Source: Desulfoluna limicola
GTDB lineage: Bacteria > Desulfobacterota > Desulfobacteria > Desulfobacterales > Desulfolunaceae
Length of the DNA stretch: 64,000 nucleotides
NCBI RefSeq assembly: GCF_021654575.1
Contig: NZ_AP024488.1
Span: 5,359,501 to 5,423,500, forward strand
Direction: 5' to 3'
In this document: piece by piece, positions 18,749 through 27,313 of the stretch
How the letters are laid out: each line of letters starts with the position of its first letter
Position numbering within the stretch: the stretch's first letter is position 1
The notes under the pieces: generated by a model
Seen by the model: the letters and a program-made list of their open reading frames with translations, nothing else
The model's database searches: none
What the model was told of the DNA's origin: nothing
Program-made: the position numbers and the translations under genes

Positions 18749-18970
18749 GCCTCCGGCGGCCCTGCCGGGGCAAAACGTTTGACAAACAGGTGGTGAGGAC
18801 GATTCCGACGGGCCCAATTGTGTTGGCTGACCTGAAAGGGTGGGGGAACAAACAGGTCGTAAAAAGTTGTCCTTGAATGATGTCCACGTTAAATGCGGAT
18901 GTGATTTGACCCGAGGGGCAAAGCGCATCCGCATCCTGCTTTCAAGCTGGCACACCTTGCCGCCGGAGGC
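18749..18970 (+). repeat. Composite A-C interspersed element bounded by GCCTCCGGCGG / CCGCCGGAGGC
   Basis: It begins GCCTCCGGCGGCCCTGCCGGGG, continues with AAAACGTTTGACAAACAGG, and ends with GATTTGACCCGAGGGG, AAAGCGCATCCGC and CACCTTGCCGCCGGAGGC. The 11-bp ends are exact inverted repeats. It abuts the stop codon of the outer-membrane protein gene at 18974. Confidence 0.88.
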
Positions 18971-18973
18971 TGG

Positions 18974-19513
18974 CTAAAAGGTGTAGAGAAGTTTCATGTT
19001 CCAGTCGTGAAAGCTGACGAGGGAAAGCTTCTCGATGCCTGCGGAGCCGGCGAGCTCCACCTCAAGGGAGAGGGTTTCGTTCAGTGGCCAGTCAATCCCC
19101 ATGTCTCCCCGTGCGCAGGCAGCAGAGCGGGAGAGGGCCCCATACTGAACCGTGTTGTCATCGGCGACATGAATGCTGAGGTACCCCAGGCCCGCGGAGA
19201 GGTAGCACCGGGCTCTGCTGGTGGTGACCGGGTACCAGCGGAGCAGTGCCGCAACCTGCCGGACATCGATGGCCTCGTCGTTGAGGGGGTTGGAGATGTC
19301 GAAGTCCTCCAGGAAGAGGGTCTCCAGAACCAGGGCCCAGGAGTCGTTCCACTGGTGGCCGGCCACAACGCTGGCCCCCGTGGACTTGTCGACGTGGAAA
19401 TTTCGGCCTGCAAAGTGGGCACCGACCCCCATAAAGGTCTTGCCCGCGTCGGCACAGGCGGGGTGGATGGTCAGGGCAAGCAGGGTGGTGATGAGGATAA
19501 TGCAGCGTTTCAT
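18974..19513 (-). CDS. Outer-membrane beta-barrel protein, small
   Basis: The 179-residue precursor starts MKRCIILITTLLALTIHPACA, a signal peptide. The mature part alternates polar and hydrophobic residues and includes GVGAHFAGRNFHVD, WALVLETLFLEDF, ALLRWYPVTTSRARCYLSAGLGYLS and a C-terminal ...WNMKLLYTF; a final aromatic residue is typical of outer-membrane barrels. It is similar in outline to eight-stranded barrels and YfaZ/lipid A deacylase-like proteins but I cannot assign a family. GGAGA precedes the ATG at 19513. The gene ends right against an interspersed repeat. Confidence 0.65.
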   Translation of the reverse strand: MKRCIILITTLLALTIHPACADAGKTFMGVGAHFAGRNFHVDKSTGASVVAGHQWNDSWALVLETLFLEDFDISNPLNDEAIDVRQVAALLRWYPVTTSRARCYLSAGLGYLSIHVADDNTVQYGALSRSAACARGDMGIDWPLNETLSLEVELAGSAGIEKLSLVSFHDWNMKLLYTF

Positions 19514-19788
19514 GATGACTCTCCTTTCGATGGCGTCGCAATGGTAAGACATGTGTCGGGCGCAGTGGGCCGCAGATAAAGAGAGTTTTTTACACAATTT
19601 GTGCCGGAATCTTTTTTGCGTGTTTATTTTGTGACATCGAGGTGAAGATCAGGGTGTTTCTGACGGTAATGTTCGGGAATTTCAAGGGGATAGATTGGCG
19701 ATAAAAAGTGGCCGTTATGGGCGGGTGGGAGGGACGGGCGCTTGGGGGCGTTGCGGCACGGGGAACCCCTTGTCTGGCTGGGTGTCCG

Positions 19789-20289
19789 TCAGTTTTCCAG
19801 GGTGTCGGTTTCTGCTTTCTTTGTGATTGTGGGCTCCTGAGGGCCGAAAAGTTCCGTGAATCGGTGGTGTCTGTACTGGAAAATTTGCCTCAGGACCTTT
19901 CGGATGACAAGGGCGTGGACCAGCTCGCCCAAGGGGCCGAAGGGGAGGCGGTAGCGGACGGTGTCGGTCATGAGAACCCCGCCATCCACCTCTTTGAGGG
20001 CGTGATGATGGTACCAGAACCGATAGGGGCCGAGGCGCTGCTCATCCACGAAGCTGCAAAGGGGGGTGATGTGCTTGATCTCCGTGACCCAACGCTGACG
20101 ACCGATAACGGGCAGCCCGATGCGGTACTCAATGATCAGCCCGTTTTCCATGATGTCCGGCACCTCGGAGAGGATCGCAAAACGCAACCAGGGAGGGGTG
20201 ATGGTGTCGAGGTTGGCCGGTGCCTGAATAAAATCCCAGGCCTCTTCAAGGGTGATGGGAAGGAACTGGCTCTGTTTCAGGGTATGCAT
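19789..20289 (-). CDS. SRPBCC-family ligand-binding protein
   Basis: The 166-residue product has the SRPBCC (START/Bet v1-like) pattern: PITLEEAWDFIQAPANLDTITPPWL at the start, then RIGLPVIGRQRWVTEIKHITP, and YHHHALKEVDGGVLMTDTVRYRLPFGPLGEL, ending in a long amphipathic helix (ELVHALVIRKVLRQIFQYRHHRF). These cup-shaped domains bind hydrophobic ligands or act as cyclases; the same layout is common in bacteria as a stand-alone protein of unknown ligand. GGGAGG precedes the ATG at 20289. Confidence 0.82.
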   Translation of the reverse strand: MHTLKQSQFLPITLEEAWDFIQAPANLDTITPPWLRFAILSEVPDIMENGLIIEYRIGLPVIGRQRWVTEIKHITPLCSFVDEQRLGPYRFWYHHHALKEVDGGVLMTDTVRYRLPFGPLGELVHALVIRKVLRQIFQYRHHRFTELFGPQEPTITKKAETDTLEN

Positions 20290-20407
20290 GATTGCCTCCC
20301 TTGGGTAGGGTTGATCTCTACAAACGTTGTACCCTGTTTTCCGGGATAGAACGCTTTCGGGGGCCAAGGAAGCATTTCCGTGGCCCCTCAGCGGTGGGGG
20401 GGGATCA

Positions 20408-20469
20408 GGGCGAAGCCCGAAGCGAATGTGAGCACCTCAAGGAACGAGAGGTGAGAGCATTCGCGAACC
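20408..20469 (+). repeat. Interspersed repeat, type B (partial)
   Basis: GGCGAAGCC, AGCGAATGTGA, CTCAAGGAACGAGAG and GAGCATTCGCGAACC match the first half of type B elements. It ends at the stop of the small gene at 20470. Confidence 0.75.
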
Positions 20470-20775
20470 CTATTTCTCTTCGATGCGCCATCCGGGGCCG
20501 CAGATGATTTTTTTGCCGTCTTTGTCAATGAAAGAGAAGGCGGCTCCGCCCCCGCCTTCGGTGGGGAAGGGGTAGATTTTGATTCGGCCTGCCCATGTTT
20601 TTTTGGAGCCGTCGTAAAGGGTGTGGGTAATGACCCGCTCGAGGCCCACGGCATCGGCCTGGAGGTCTTTCACGCTCTTTTTGATGTCTTCGCTGGGAAT
20701 CATAAAGGTCCATGCGATCCATCCGGCAATGAAAAGAACCACCCCTGCTCCAAGTCCGAACTTCCATTTGTTCAT
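20470..20775 (-). CDS. Small membrane-anchored hypothetical protein
   Basis: The 101-residue protein has one N-terminal membrane helix (about 7-25: GLGAGVVLFIAGWIAWTFM) and a small soluble domain with GRIKIYPFPTEGGGGAAFSFIDKDGKKIICGPGWRIEE. The domain looks like a short beta-rich periplasmic unit; the function is not recognised. The ATG at 20775 is followed by codon use like the neighbours, and the frame is closed by a repeat element. Confidence 0.6.
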   Translation of the reverse strand: MNKWKFGLGAGVVLFIAGWIAWTFMIPSEDIKKSVKDLQADAVGLERVITHTLYDGSKKTWAGRIKIYPFPTEGGGGAAFSFIDKDGKKIICGPGWRIEEK

Positions 20776-21166
20776 GATGTGACGTCCCCTTCGGTAAGAT
20801 CGTTGATCTGTGGGTTCAGGGAGAGCATCTCTTGCTCGTGGTGCCGTTGGGCATTGTCCCTGATAATTTGTTTTTTAAACGATAAGCATGATTTGCAGGG
20901 GTCGCAAGCGCTGGATGTGAAATGGTGCCCGGAGAAGGAAAAGAGACTTGATCAAGGATCGGTCGTTTGGGTATAGTTGCTCAATTCAGAACGAGGGTGC
21001 CTGTCAGGTGTTGCGATGTTGGCAAATGTCGACATGATGAAATGTGACAGCGTCGGTTTGCCAAGGGGCTTTCCTTGGGGTGGGGCTATAGGCCGAGGCA
21101 GGTCTCTTCTCTTCATTGAACTGTTACCGCGGGCCTTAAACAGGATGCGGCTAAAGGAGAAAAACT
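20776..21166. other. Intergenic stretch before ridA
   Basis: The 391 bp between divergent genes hold no recognised gene or repeat. AAAGGAGAAA at about 21154-21163 is the ribosome binding site for the downstream gene. Confidence 0.45.
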
Positions 21167-21514
21167 ATGGAAATCCAAAGATTTGAAACAAAGGCGCGCA
21201 TGAGCCGCGCTGTGGTTTACAACAACACCGTCTACCTTTGCGGCCAGGTGGCCAAGGATGCCTCCAAGGGCATCACCGAGCAGACCGTCACCACCCTTGA
21301 AAAGGTGGAAGAGCTTCTAAATAGCGTGGGCTCCCACAAGGACAAGATCCTCTCCGCCACCATCTACATCAAGGACATGAAGGATTTTGCCGACATGAAC
21401 GCCGTTTGGGACACCTGGGTCACTCCGGGCATGGCACCAGCCCGTGCCTGCGTTCAGGCCTCCATGGCCCGTGAAGAGCTCCTGGTGGAGATCTCCATCG
21501 TTGCAGCCGTGTAA
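21167..21514 (+). CDS. RidA/YjgF family protein
   Basis: The 115-residue protein is typical of the RidA/YER057c/UK114 family, trimers that hydrolyse reactive enamine/imine intermediates such as those formed by PLP enzymes. [59 protein letters not shown] and [10 protein letters not shown] are visible; the arginine of PARACV matches the substrate-binding arginine of active RidA members. AAAGGAG precedes the ATG. It stands as a single-gene unit closed by a terminator. Confidence 0.92.
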   Translation: MEIQRFETKARMSRAVVYNNTVYLCGQVAKDASKGITEQTVTTLEKVEELLNSVGSHKDKILSATIYIKDMKDFADMNAVWDTWVTPGMAPARACVQASMAREELLVEISIVAAV

Positions 21515-21523
21515 AAACACGAG

Positions 21524-21561
21524 GCAAAGGCCGGATGGGGTTCCCGTCTGGCCTTTTTGTG
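21524..21561 (+). terminator. Rho-independent terminator after ridA
   Basis: AAAGGCCGGA pairs with CTGGCCTTT (one mismatch in the stem), followed by TTT; a weak but plausible terminator. Confidence 0.8.
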
Positions 21562-21905
21562 TTGCATGGTGTGTCACCCGCTTGATCACGCGATGTGTGG
21601 ACGGCTCAGGTCTTTTTCATCTTTCCCCCCCCTTTTTTTCTTTCCCGTTTTCCTTTTGAACCAGTGCCCTTTTTAGCTCAGATTTTGGGCTGCATATTTT
21701 TACGTTTCAGCTGTTACCTGTTGCTTTTTTTATTAAAACATAAAAAAAGCAGCGATTTCGGTTTAGAAAGGACACAAAATGGCCGATACAATGAGTGGTT
21801 TGGTGTGATTCTGAGGCGGATGGGTGGGGCTCAGAAGGGAATGAAATATGGCTTCATGATTGGGAACGCCGGCGGTGGGGGGTGGGCCACCGGTGTCGGA
21901 GAGCA

Positions 21906-23309
21906 ATGCCTGATTTATTGAAATATATTGTCCGCTTTGGACAAACCCTGCTCCTGGGGGCGCTATGCGTTTTCATGGGGCCGCTTTCCGCCCGGGCCCT
22001 GGAGTCGGTTTCTCTTCAGTTGCATTGGACCCATGAGATTGAATTTGCCGGGTTTTATGCAGCCCTTGAAAAGGGGTTTTACGAAGAGGAGGGGCTTGAT
22101 GTCGCTCTTTTGGAGGGCGGTCCGGGGGTGCAGGCACCGGTAAGGGCTGTTGTGGCAGGAAAAGCCACCTACGGTGTGGCCGGCTCTGAGCTGCTTCTCT
22201 GCCGCCTGAAGGGCGAGCCGGTTGTGGCCCTTGCGCCCATTTTTCAGCACTCGGCGGCCGTGGTCCTGACCCGGGAAGGTTCCGGTATTTTCTCTCCACA
22301 GGATTTTGCAGGGCGACGCATTGAGATGGGGGGGAAGAGCAGTGATGCCGAAATTTGGGCCATGATCCAGGCCGAGGGGCTTGAGGAAGATCAGTTTACC
22401 CGGGTTTCCAGTACCTTTACCCTTGAACCCTTCATGGAAGACCGTGTGGATGCCATTTCCGCATACGTCACCAGTCAGCCCTATGTTCTGCTGCAGAAGA
22501 AGGTCCCCTACCGGGTGATCCGGCCCATCCACTATGGTATCGATTTTTACGGCATCACCCTTTTTACCTCGGAAGCGGAGGGGGAAAACCACCCGGACCG
22601 GGTGCGTCGGCTTGTCCGGGCCAGCCTGAAGGGATGGCGGTATGTGTTTGAAAACCCTGAAGAGATCATAGAGCTGGTTCTTGAACGCTACAGCACGGGC
22701 CCTTACAGGCACCCACGGGAGCAGCTCGCCTTCGAACTTGAAGAGATGAGGCGCTTGATTCTCCCCAAGCTGGTGGAGATAGGCCATATGAACGAGGGGC
22801 GCTGGCAGCACATCGCCGATACCTTTGTGCGCATCGGACTGGCAGAGCCCGGGTATGACCTGGAGGGCTTTATTTACAGGGATACCCCTCCGGCTCAATT
22901 TTTCTGGAGTCATTGGGGGGTCAAGGCTGGGGGGATGGCCCTGCTTCTTGCCATAGGGCGGGCCTTTTGGCTTGGTTCTTACAACAGGCGGATGCGAGCG
23001 GAGATCTCACGGCGCATCCAGGGCGAAGCAGAGCGTGAAGAGCTTATCACCGAACTGACAAAGGCCCTGGACGAGGTCCGGGAACTCAACGGGCTTCTCC
23101 CTATCTGCTCCAGCTGCCTCAAGATCAGAAACGACACCGGCTATTGGGAAAAGCTGGAAAGTTACATCGAGTCCCACACCAAGGCTCGCTTCAGCCACGG
23201 CATCTGCAACGACTGCATGAAGGAACGCTACCCCTATCTCTTTGACGAAGAGGAGGCTGAGGGAGAGACGGAGGATCTCTATAGTAGGGAGTCGGGCACC
23301 CTCCCTTGA
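21906..23309 (+). CDS. THI5/NMT1-type periplasmic sensor with membrane helix and cytoplasmic CxxC tail
   Basis: The 467-residue protein has a signal/anchor helix (about 7-30), then a THI5/NMT1-like substrate-binding fold: VSLQLHWTHEIEFAGFYAALEKGFYEEEGLDV, YGVAGSELLLCR and AISAYVTSQPYVLLQKKVPYRVIRPIHYGIDFYG. A second membrane helix lies near 340-360, then a charged coiled coil (EISRRIQGEAEREELITELTKALDEV), then LPICSSCLKIRNDTGYWEKLESYIESHT with FSHGICNDCMKERYP. That CxxC...CxxC tail usually ends PAS/GGDEF proteins or response regulators. No permease or ATPase gene adjoins, so a sensor role is inferred rather than ABC import. The ATG at 21906 has GGAG upstream. A close paralogue lies at 42031. 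Confidence 0.85.
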   Translation: MPDLLKYIVRFGQTLLLGALCVFMGPLSARALESVSLQLHWTHEIEFAGFYAALEKGFYEEEGLDVALLEGGPGVQAPVRAVVAGKATYGVAGSELLLCRLKGEPVVALAPIFQHSAAVVLTREGSGIFSPQDFAGRRIEMGGKSSDAEIWAMIQAEGLEEDQFTRVSSTFTLEPFMEDRVDAISAYVTSQPYVLLQKKVPYRVIRPIHYGIDFYGITLFTSEAEGENHPDRVRRLVRASLKGWRYVFENPEEIIELVLERYSTGPYRHPREQLAFELEEMRRLILPKLVEIGHMNEGRWQHIADTFVRIGLAEPGYDLEGFIYRDTPPAQFFWSHWGVKAGGMALLLAIGRAFWLGSYNRRMRAEISRRIQGEAEREELITELTKALDEVRELNGLLPICSSCLKIRNDTGYWEKLESYIESHTKARFSHGICNDCMKERYPYLFDEEEAEGETEDLYSRESGTLP

Positions 23310-23395
23310 ACCATGGGTGACCTTCAGGGCACCGGGTTCGGCTGTGGGCATCAACGACCTATCACAAAAGAAATGAAACGCATCTTGTAGATATC

Positions 23396-23435
23396 AAAAA
23401 GGCCACGTCGATGAATAATATCGGCGTGGCCTTTT
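23396..23435. terminator. Bidirectional terminator
   Basis: AAAAAGGCCACG pairs with CGTGGCCTTTT; T-runs lie on both sides, so it can end transcripts from the THI5-type gene and from the convergent liv operon. Confidence 0.88.
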
Positions 23436-23499
23436 GTGTTTCAAACCGTGTGTTTTAGACACGACACCGTGCCCAGAGCCATGTAATAGTGCACCCCCA

Positions 23500-23536
23500 A
23501 TCAGCTTTTGAGGTGGCTCACCTCGTCGCCGGAGGC
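23500..23536 (+). repeat. Interspersed repeat fragment, type C end
   Basis: CAGCTTTTGAGGTGGCTCACCTCG followed by TCGCCGGAGGC; only the terminal hairpin part of the element is present, next to the livF stop codon. Confidence 0.7.
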
Positions 23537-23541
23537 AAGTC

Positions 23542-24261
23542 TTATTCCTTTTTCCCCCCACCCAGATACGCTTCCCGCACACTGGGGTTGGCCAAAAGGG
23601 CGTTGGCGTCGTCTTCCAGGACGATGTTGCCCACCTCCATGACATAGCCGCGATGGGCGAGTTTCAGGGCCGCCCGGGCGTTCTGTTCCACCAGGACCAC
23701 GGTGACCCCGCTTTTGTTGATTTCCCGGATCGTATCGAAGATTGTTTTCACGAGGATGGGGGCAAGCCCCAGGCTCGGTTCGTCCAGGAGGAGGATCCTC
23801 GGGTTGTTCATGAGGGCCCTGCCGATGGCCAGCATCTGCTGCTCACCGCCGGAAAGCGTCCCTGCCAGCTGGGCTTTTCTCTCTTTGAGCCGGGGAAAAA
23901 GCTCAAAGATCCAGCGCCGGGTCTCTTCCACCCGTTTGGGGTTTTTGGCGGTAAACGCTCCCAGGTTTAAATTTTCCTGGACGGTTAAGGTGCCGAAAAC
24001 ACGCCTGCCCTCCGGGGACTGGGTGACTTTTTCTTCCACCACCTTGTGGGCAGGCATGGTGTGGATGGGTTTTCCATCGAACCAGATCTCCCCTTCCGAG
24101 GGCTTCATGAGGCCGCTGATGGTCATGAGGGTGGTGGATTTTCCCGCCCCGTTGGCGCCGAGGATGGTGACGATCTCCCCCTCATCCACGTGGAGGTTGA
24201 TGCCGTGGATGGCCTCCACGGTTCCATATTTCACATGAAGATTTTTGACTTCTAAAAGCAC
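23542..24261 (-). CDS. livF: Branched-chain amino-acid ABC transporter ATP-binding protein LivF
   Basis: The 239-residue ATPase has the Walker A GANGAGKSTT, the Q-loop region VTQSPEGRRVFG, the signature LSGGEQQMLAIGRAL and Walker B RILLLDEPSLGL with VLVEQN after it. The text VTQSPEGRRVF and the short length identify LivF rather than LivG. It powers uptake of Leu/Ile/Val-type amino acids with LivG, LivHM and LivK. It overlaps livG by ten bases, showing translational coupling. The frame ends in YLGGGKKE, as usual for LivF. Confidence 0.96.
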   Translation of the reverse strand: MLLEVKNLHVKYGTVEAIHGINLHVDEGEIVTILGANGAGKSTTLMTISGLMKPSEGEIWFDGKPIHTMPAHKVVEEKVTQSPEGRRVFGTLTVQENLNLGAFTAKNPKRVEETRRWIFELFPRLKERKAQLAGTLSGGEQQMLAIGRALMNNPRILLLDEPSLGLAPILVKTIFDTIREINKSGVTVVLVEQNARAALKLAHRGYVMEVGNIVLEDDANALLANPSVREAYLGGGKKE

Positions 24262-25034
24262 GTCTCGTCCTCCTCGTCCTCGGTTCCGAGGTAGGCCTCG
24301 ATTACCTTCTTGTTGACCTTTATCTCTTCCGGCAGCCCTTCGGCGATTTTTCTTCCGTATTCAATGACCACGAGCTTTTCGCACGCCTGCATGACCAGGC
24401 TCATGTCATGCTCGATGAGGAGCACCGTGATGCCCCGTGCCTTGATTCGGGCGATGATTTCGATGAGGGCATCTGTCTCCTGCTCGTTCATGCCGCCGGC
24501 AGGCTCGTCGAGGATGAGGAGTTTGGGCTTGGTGGCCAGGGCGCGGGCGATCTCCAGGAGTCGCTGGTTGCCGTAGGAGAGGCCGTCGGCCCGTGTTTCG
24601 GCCTGGTCGCCCAGTCCCACGAAATCGAGTTCCGTCAGGGCGAGCTTCAGGGCCTCCTTCTCTTCCCGTCGCTGGAAGGGTGTCTTGAGCATGGCGGCGA
24701 TGGACCCTGAGGTCATGCGGCAGTGGGCTCCGGACAAGACGTTCTCCAGGGCCGAGAGGCTTTTGAAGAGCCGAATGGTCTGGAAGGTCCGGGCAACCCC
24801 CAAGGAGACGATTTTGTTGGGGGCCAGGCCGTTGATCCGTGTGCCGTCAAAGATGACGTCGCCCCCGTTGGGCTCGTAGTTTCCTGTGATGAGGTTGAAG
24901 ACGGTGGTCTTCCCTGCACCGTTGGGGCCGATGAGGCCAAAGACATCTCCGGCCTCCACCTCAAAGGTGACCTCATCCACGGCTCTGAGGCCGCCGAAGT
25001 CCTTGATCAGTTTATCGAGTTTCAAAAGGCTCAT
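24252..25034 (-). CDS. livG: Branched-chain amino-acid ABC transporter ATP-binding protein LivG
   Basis: The 260-residue ATPase shows Walker A GPNGAGKTTVFN, the LivG-typical VARTFQTIRLFKSLSALENV, signature LSYGNQRLLEIARAL and Walker B LLILDEPAGGMNEQE, with the switch histidine in LLIEHDMSLV. The family length is about 255. It overlaps livM by four bases (ATGA) and livF by ten, so the three are one transcript. The C-terminal acidic tail (GTEDEEDETCF) is longer than usual but harmless in appearance. Confidence 0.96.
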   Translation of the reverse strand: MSLLKLDKLIKDFGGLRAVDEVTFEVEAGDVFGLIGPNGAGKTTVFNLITGNYEPNGGDVIFDGTRINGLAPNKIVSLGVARTFQTIRLFKSLSALENVLSGAHCRMTSGSIAAMLKTPFQRREEKEALKLALTELDFVGLGDQAETRADGLSYGNQRLLEIARALATKPKLLILDEPAGGMNEQETDALIEIIARIKARGITVLLIEHDMSLVMQACEKLVVIEYGRKIAEGLPEEIKVNKKVIEAYLGTEDEEDETCF

Positions 25035-26053
25035 GACATCTCCTCCCGGATCTTTTTAAGGGGGTACTTGCGTGGCAGGGGAGGCAGAAGCCCTTCGTTC
25101 CGGAAGATCATCATGATCACCATGGCAGCGCCGAAGATCATCATGCGGGCCTGGCTGAAGTTGCTGAAATCAAGGTTGAGCGTGACGCCGAAGCCGGAAA
25201 AGACGCTGTTGATCAAGTCGCTGACGGCCCCCATTCCGCGGAAGAGCTCCGGCAGGCCGATGACAAGAAAGGCCCCCAGGATCACCCCGCGAATGCTTCC
25301 GGAGCCGCCCAGGATGACGATCATGAACATCACCACCGACTCCCAGAAGTTGAAGGACTCCGGGGCGATGATGGTCATTTTCGAGGCGTAGATGGTCCCC
25401 ACCATGCCGGCCCACACGGCGCCGATGACAAAGGCGATGAGCTTGTAGTGGGTGGTATTGATGCCACTGCCTTCGGCCGCCACGTCATCTTCCCGCAGGT
25501 AGTTCAAGGCCCGTCCGAACCTCGAGTTTTCCAGGCGGTGAAAGAGAAAGACCGTCACCACCATGAACCCCCAGATGAGGTAGAAGAATTCGTGGGGCTT
25601 TCGGATTTTGTAGCCGAAGAGAAAGGGCCGGTCGATGCCGAAGATGCCGTTGGACCCGCCGGTGATGCCGAAGACATTGTTGACAAGGGCGATGCGGACA
25701 ATCTCCACAAAGCCGATGGTGACGATGAGGAGGTAGTCCCCCCTCAGGTGGATGATGGGACGCGCCACCATCAGGGCGAAGAGCCCGGCCATGAGACCCG
25801 CCACCGGCATAAGCCAGAGGACGGGGATGCCGTAGGTGGTGTTTAAAATGGCCGTGGTGTAGGCGCCCACCGCATAGAAGGCGGCATGCCCCATATGAAA
25901 AAGGCCCGCGTGCCCGAGGATGAGGTTGAGACTCAGGGCCAGCAGGGCGTACATGCCGACGTTGTTCAGCACATCCACCCAGTAGGCGTTGAGAAAGGCC
26001 GGAGAAACGGCCAGGAGTGTTGCCAGGAGTAAGTAAATCGCTTTTCGTGTCAT
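25031..26053 (-). CDS. livM: Branched-chain amino-acid ABC transporter permease LivM
   Basis: The 340-residue inner-membrane protein has about nine hydrophobic segments and the LivM signatures NLILGHAGLFHMGHAAFYAVGAYT and, near the C-terminal half, VILGGSGSIRGVILGAFLVIGLPEL (EAA-type loop that contacts the ATPases). It forms the translocation channel with LivH. The start ATG at 26053 lies 82 bp after the livH stop codon. Confidence 0.96.
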   Translation of the reverse strand: MTRKAIYLLLATLLAVSPAFLNAYWVDVLNNVGMYALLALSLNLILGHAGLFHMGHAAFYAVGAYTTAILNTTYGIPVLWLMPVAGLMAGLFALMVARPIIHLRGDYLLIVTIGFVEIVRIALVNNVFGITGGSNGIFGIDRPFLFGYKIRKPHEFFYLIWGFMVVTVFLFHRLENSRFGRALNYLREDDVAAEGSGINTTHYKLIAFVIGAVWAGMVGTIYASKMTIIAPESFNFWESVVMFMIVILGGSGSIRGVILGAFLVIGLPELFRGMGAVSDLINSVFSGFGVTLNLDFSNFSQARMMIFGAAMVIMMIFRNEGLLPPLPRKYPLKKIREEMS

Positions 26054-26135
26054 ACGGTTGTGGCCTCGTAAAATCTGTCCATGGTTCGGTGGGATGAGCC
26101 GTCAGGGGCCGCTAAGGCCCGCATCAGGGCTTTCA

Positions 26136-27041
26136 TCATACTTTTTCCGCTACCCGTTCACCCAGGAGGCCGGTGGGGCGAACGATGAGGATGAGGATAA
26201 GGACAATAAAGGCGATGGCGTCTTTCCAGGCGATGGAGATGTACGCCGCCCCCAGGGCTTCAATGACCCCTAAGAGGAGGCCGCCGAGCATGGCGCCGGG
26301 GATGTTGCCGATGCCGCCCAGGATGGCCGCGGTAAAGGCTTTCAGGCCGTAAATCCAGCCCATGGTGAAGTTGATCTGACCGTAGTAGAGGCCCACCATG
26401 AGTCCCGCCGATCCCCCCAGGGCCGGGCCGATGATGAAGACGATCATGATGACGGCATTGACGTTGATGCCCATGAGCTTGGCGGCACCCTGGTCGATGG
26501 CAACAGCCCGGATGGCGGTGCCGATTTTGGTTTTCTGGATAAAGAAGTAGAGGGCGGCCATCATCACCACGGAGGTGAGGAGGATAAGAATCCTCAAGAG
26601 GGGCACGTTGAGTCCGAAGATGGGGATGACCATCTTGGGCAGGATGTCATGGGGGTAGACCTGGTAGCGCGCGCCGTAGATGAGCATGACGGCATTCTGG
26701 AAGAAGATGGAGGCGCCCAGGGCCGAGACCACGGCCGAGAGCCGGTTGGACTCCCTTAAGGGCCGGTAGGCGATGCGCTCGAGGACGATGCCCACCACGG
26801 CCACGAGGCCCATGACCATGATGGCCAGGGTGACGACCACGCCAAAGGGGCCCAGGTGATCGGTGAGGCCAAGGGCTGAAAGGAGGGTGAGGCCCAGGTA
26901 TGCTCCGATGGTGAAGAGGTCACCGTGGGCAAAGTTGATCAACTTTAAAACGCCGTAAACCATGGTGTAGCCGAGGGCAATGAGGGCATAGATTCCCCCC
27001 ACGGCCAGGCCGTTGGTCAGCTGCTGGAAAAACAGTTCCAT
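26136..27041 (-). CDS. livH: Branched-chain amino-acid ABC transporter permease LivH
   Basis: The 301-residue permease begins MELFFQQLTNGLAVGGIYALIALGYTMVYGVLKLINFAHGDLF, a textbook LivH start, and has the loop AILGGIGNIPGAMLGGLLLGVIEAL. I use the ATG at 27041 because GGAGAAG lies five bases upstream; the open frame extends 14 codons further without a start signal. It pairs with LivM. Confidence 0.96.
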   Translation of the reverse strand: MELFFQQLTNGLAVGGIYALIALGYTMVYGVLKLINFAHGDLFTIGAYLGLTLLSALGLTDHLGPFGVVVTLAIMVMGLVAVVGIVLERIAYRPLRESNRLSAVVSALGASIFFQNAVMLIYGARYQVYPHDILPKMVIPIFGLNVPLLRILILLTSVVMMAALYFFIQKTKIGTAIRAVAIDQGAAKLMGINVNAVIMIVFIIGPALGGSAGLMVGLYYGQINFTMGWIYGLKAFTAAILGGIGNIPGAMLGGLLLGVIEALGAAYISIAWKDAIAFIVLILILIVRPTGLLGERVAEKV

Positions 27042-27072
27042 CTTACTTCTCCGCGGTCGCTGGCAGGGGGAA

Positions 27073-27150
27073 GGCACCTGCAAACCTTATGGCGAATGCG
27101 CGGAGAGTGACGTCTTGCAGGTGCCGTCATGGGCATTCGCGCAGCGGGTG
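27073..27150 (+). repeat. Interspersed repeat, type D (partial) between livK and livH
   Basis: GGCACCTGCAAACCTTATGGCGAATGCG and GGGCATTCGCGCAGCGGGTGATG match the copy at 58864-58970. GCGAATGCG and GCATTCGC are inverted repeats. It lies inside the liv operon, in the 272-bp gap between livK and livH, and could lower expression of the downstream genes relative to the binding protein. Confidence 0.75.
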
Positions 27151-27313
27151 ATGGGTTGCCTATGTTTCCACTGCACAGCTTGTTTCATGTATCTGGGGTG
27201 CGGCGTCGCCGTTATCAAAGGGCTGCCCCGCAATAAAACCATCCCCATGCAACGCACGGGGATGATCTCGGCGCCGGAGTGGCCTCCGGCACCGTACATC
27301 TTTTCAAAACACG

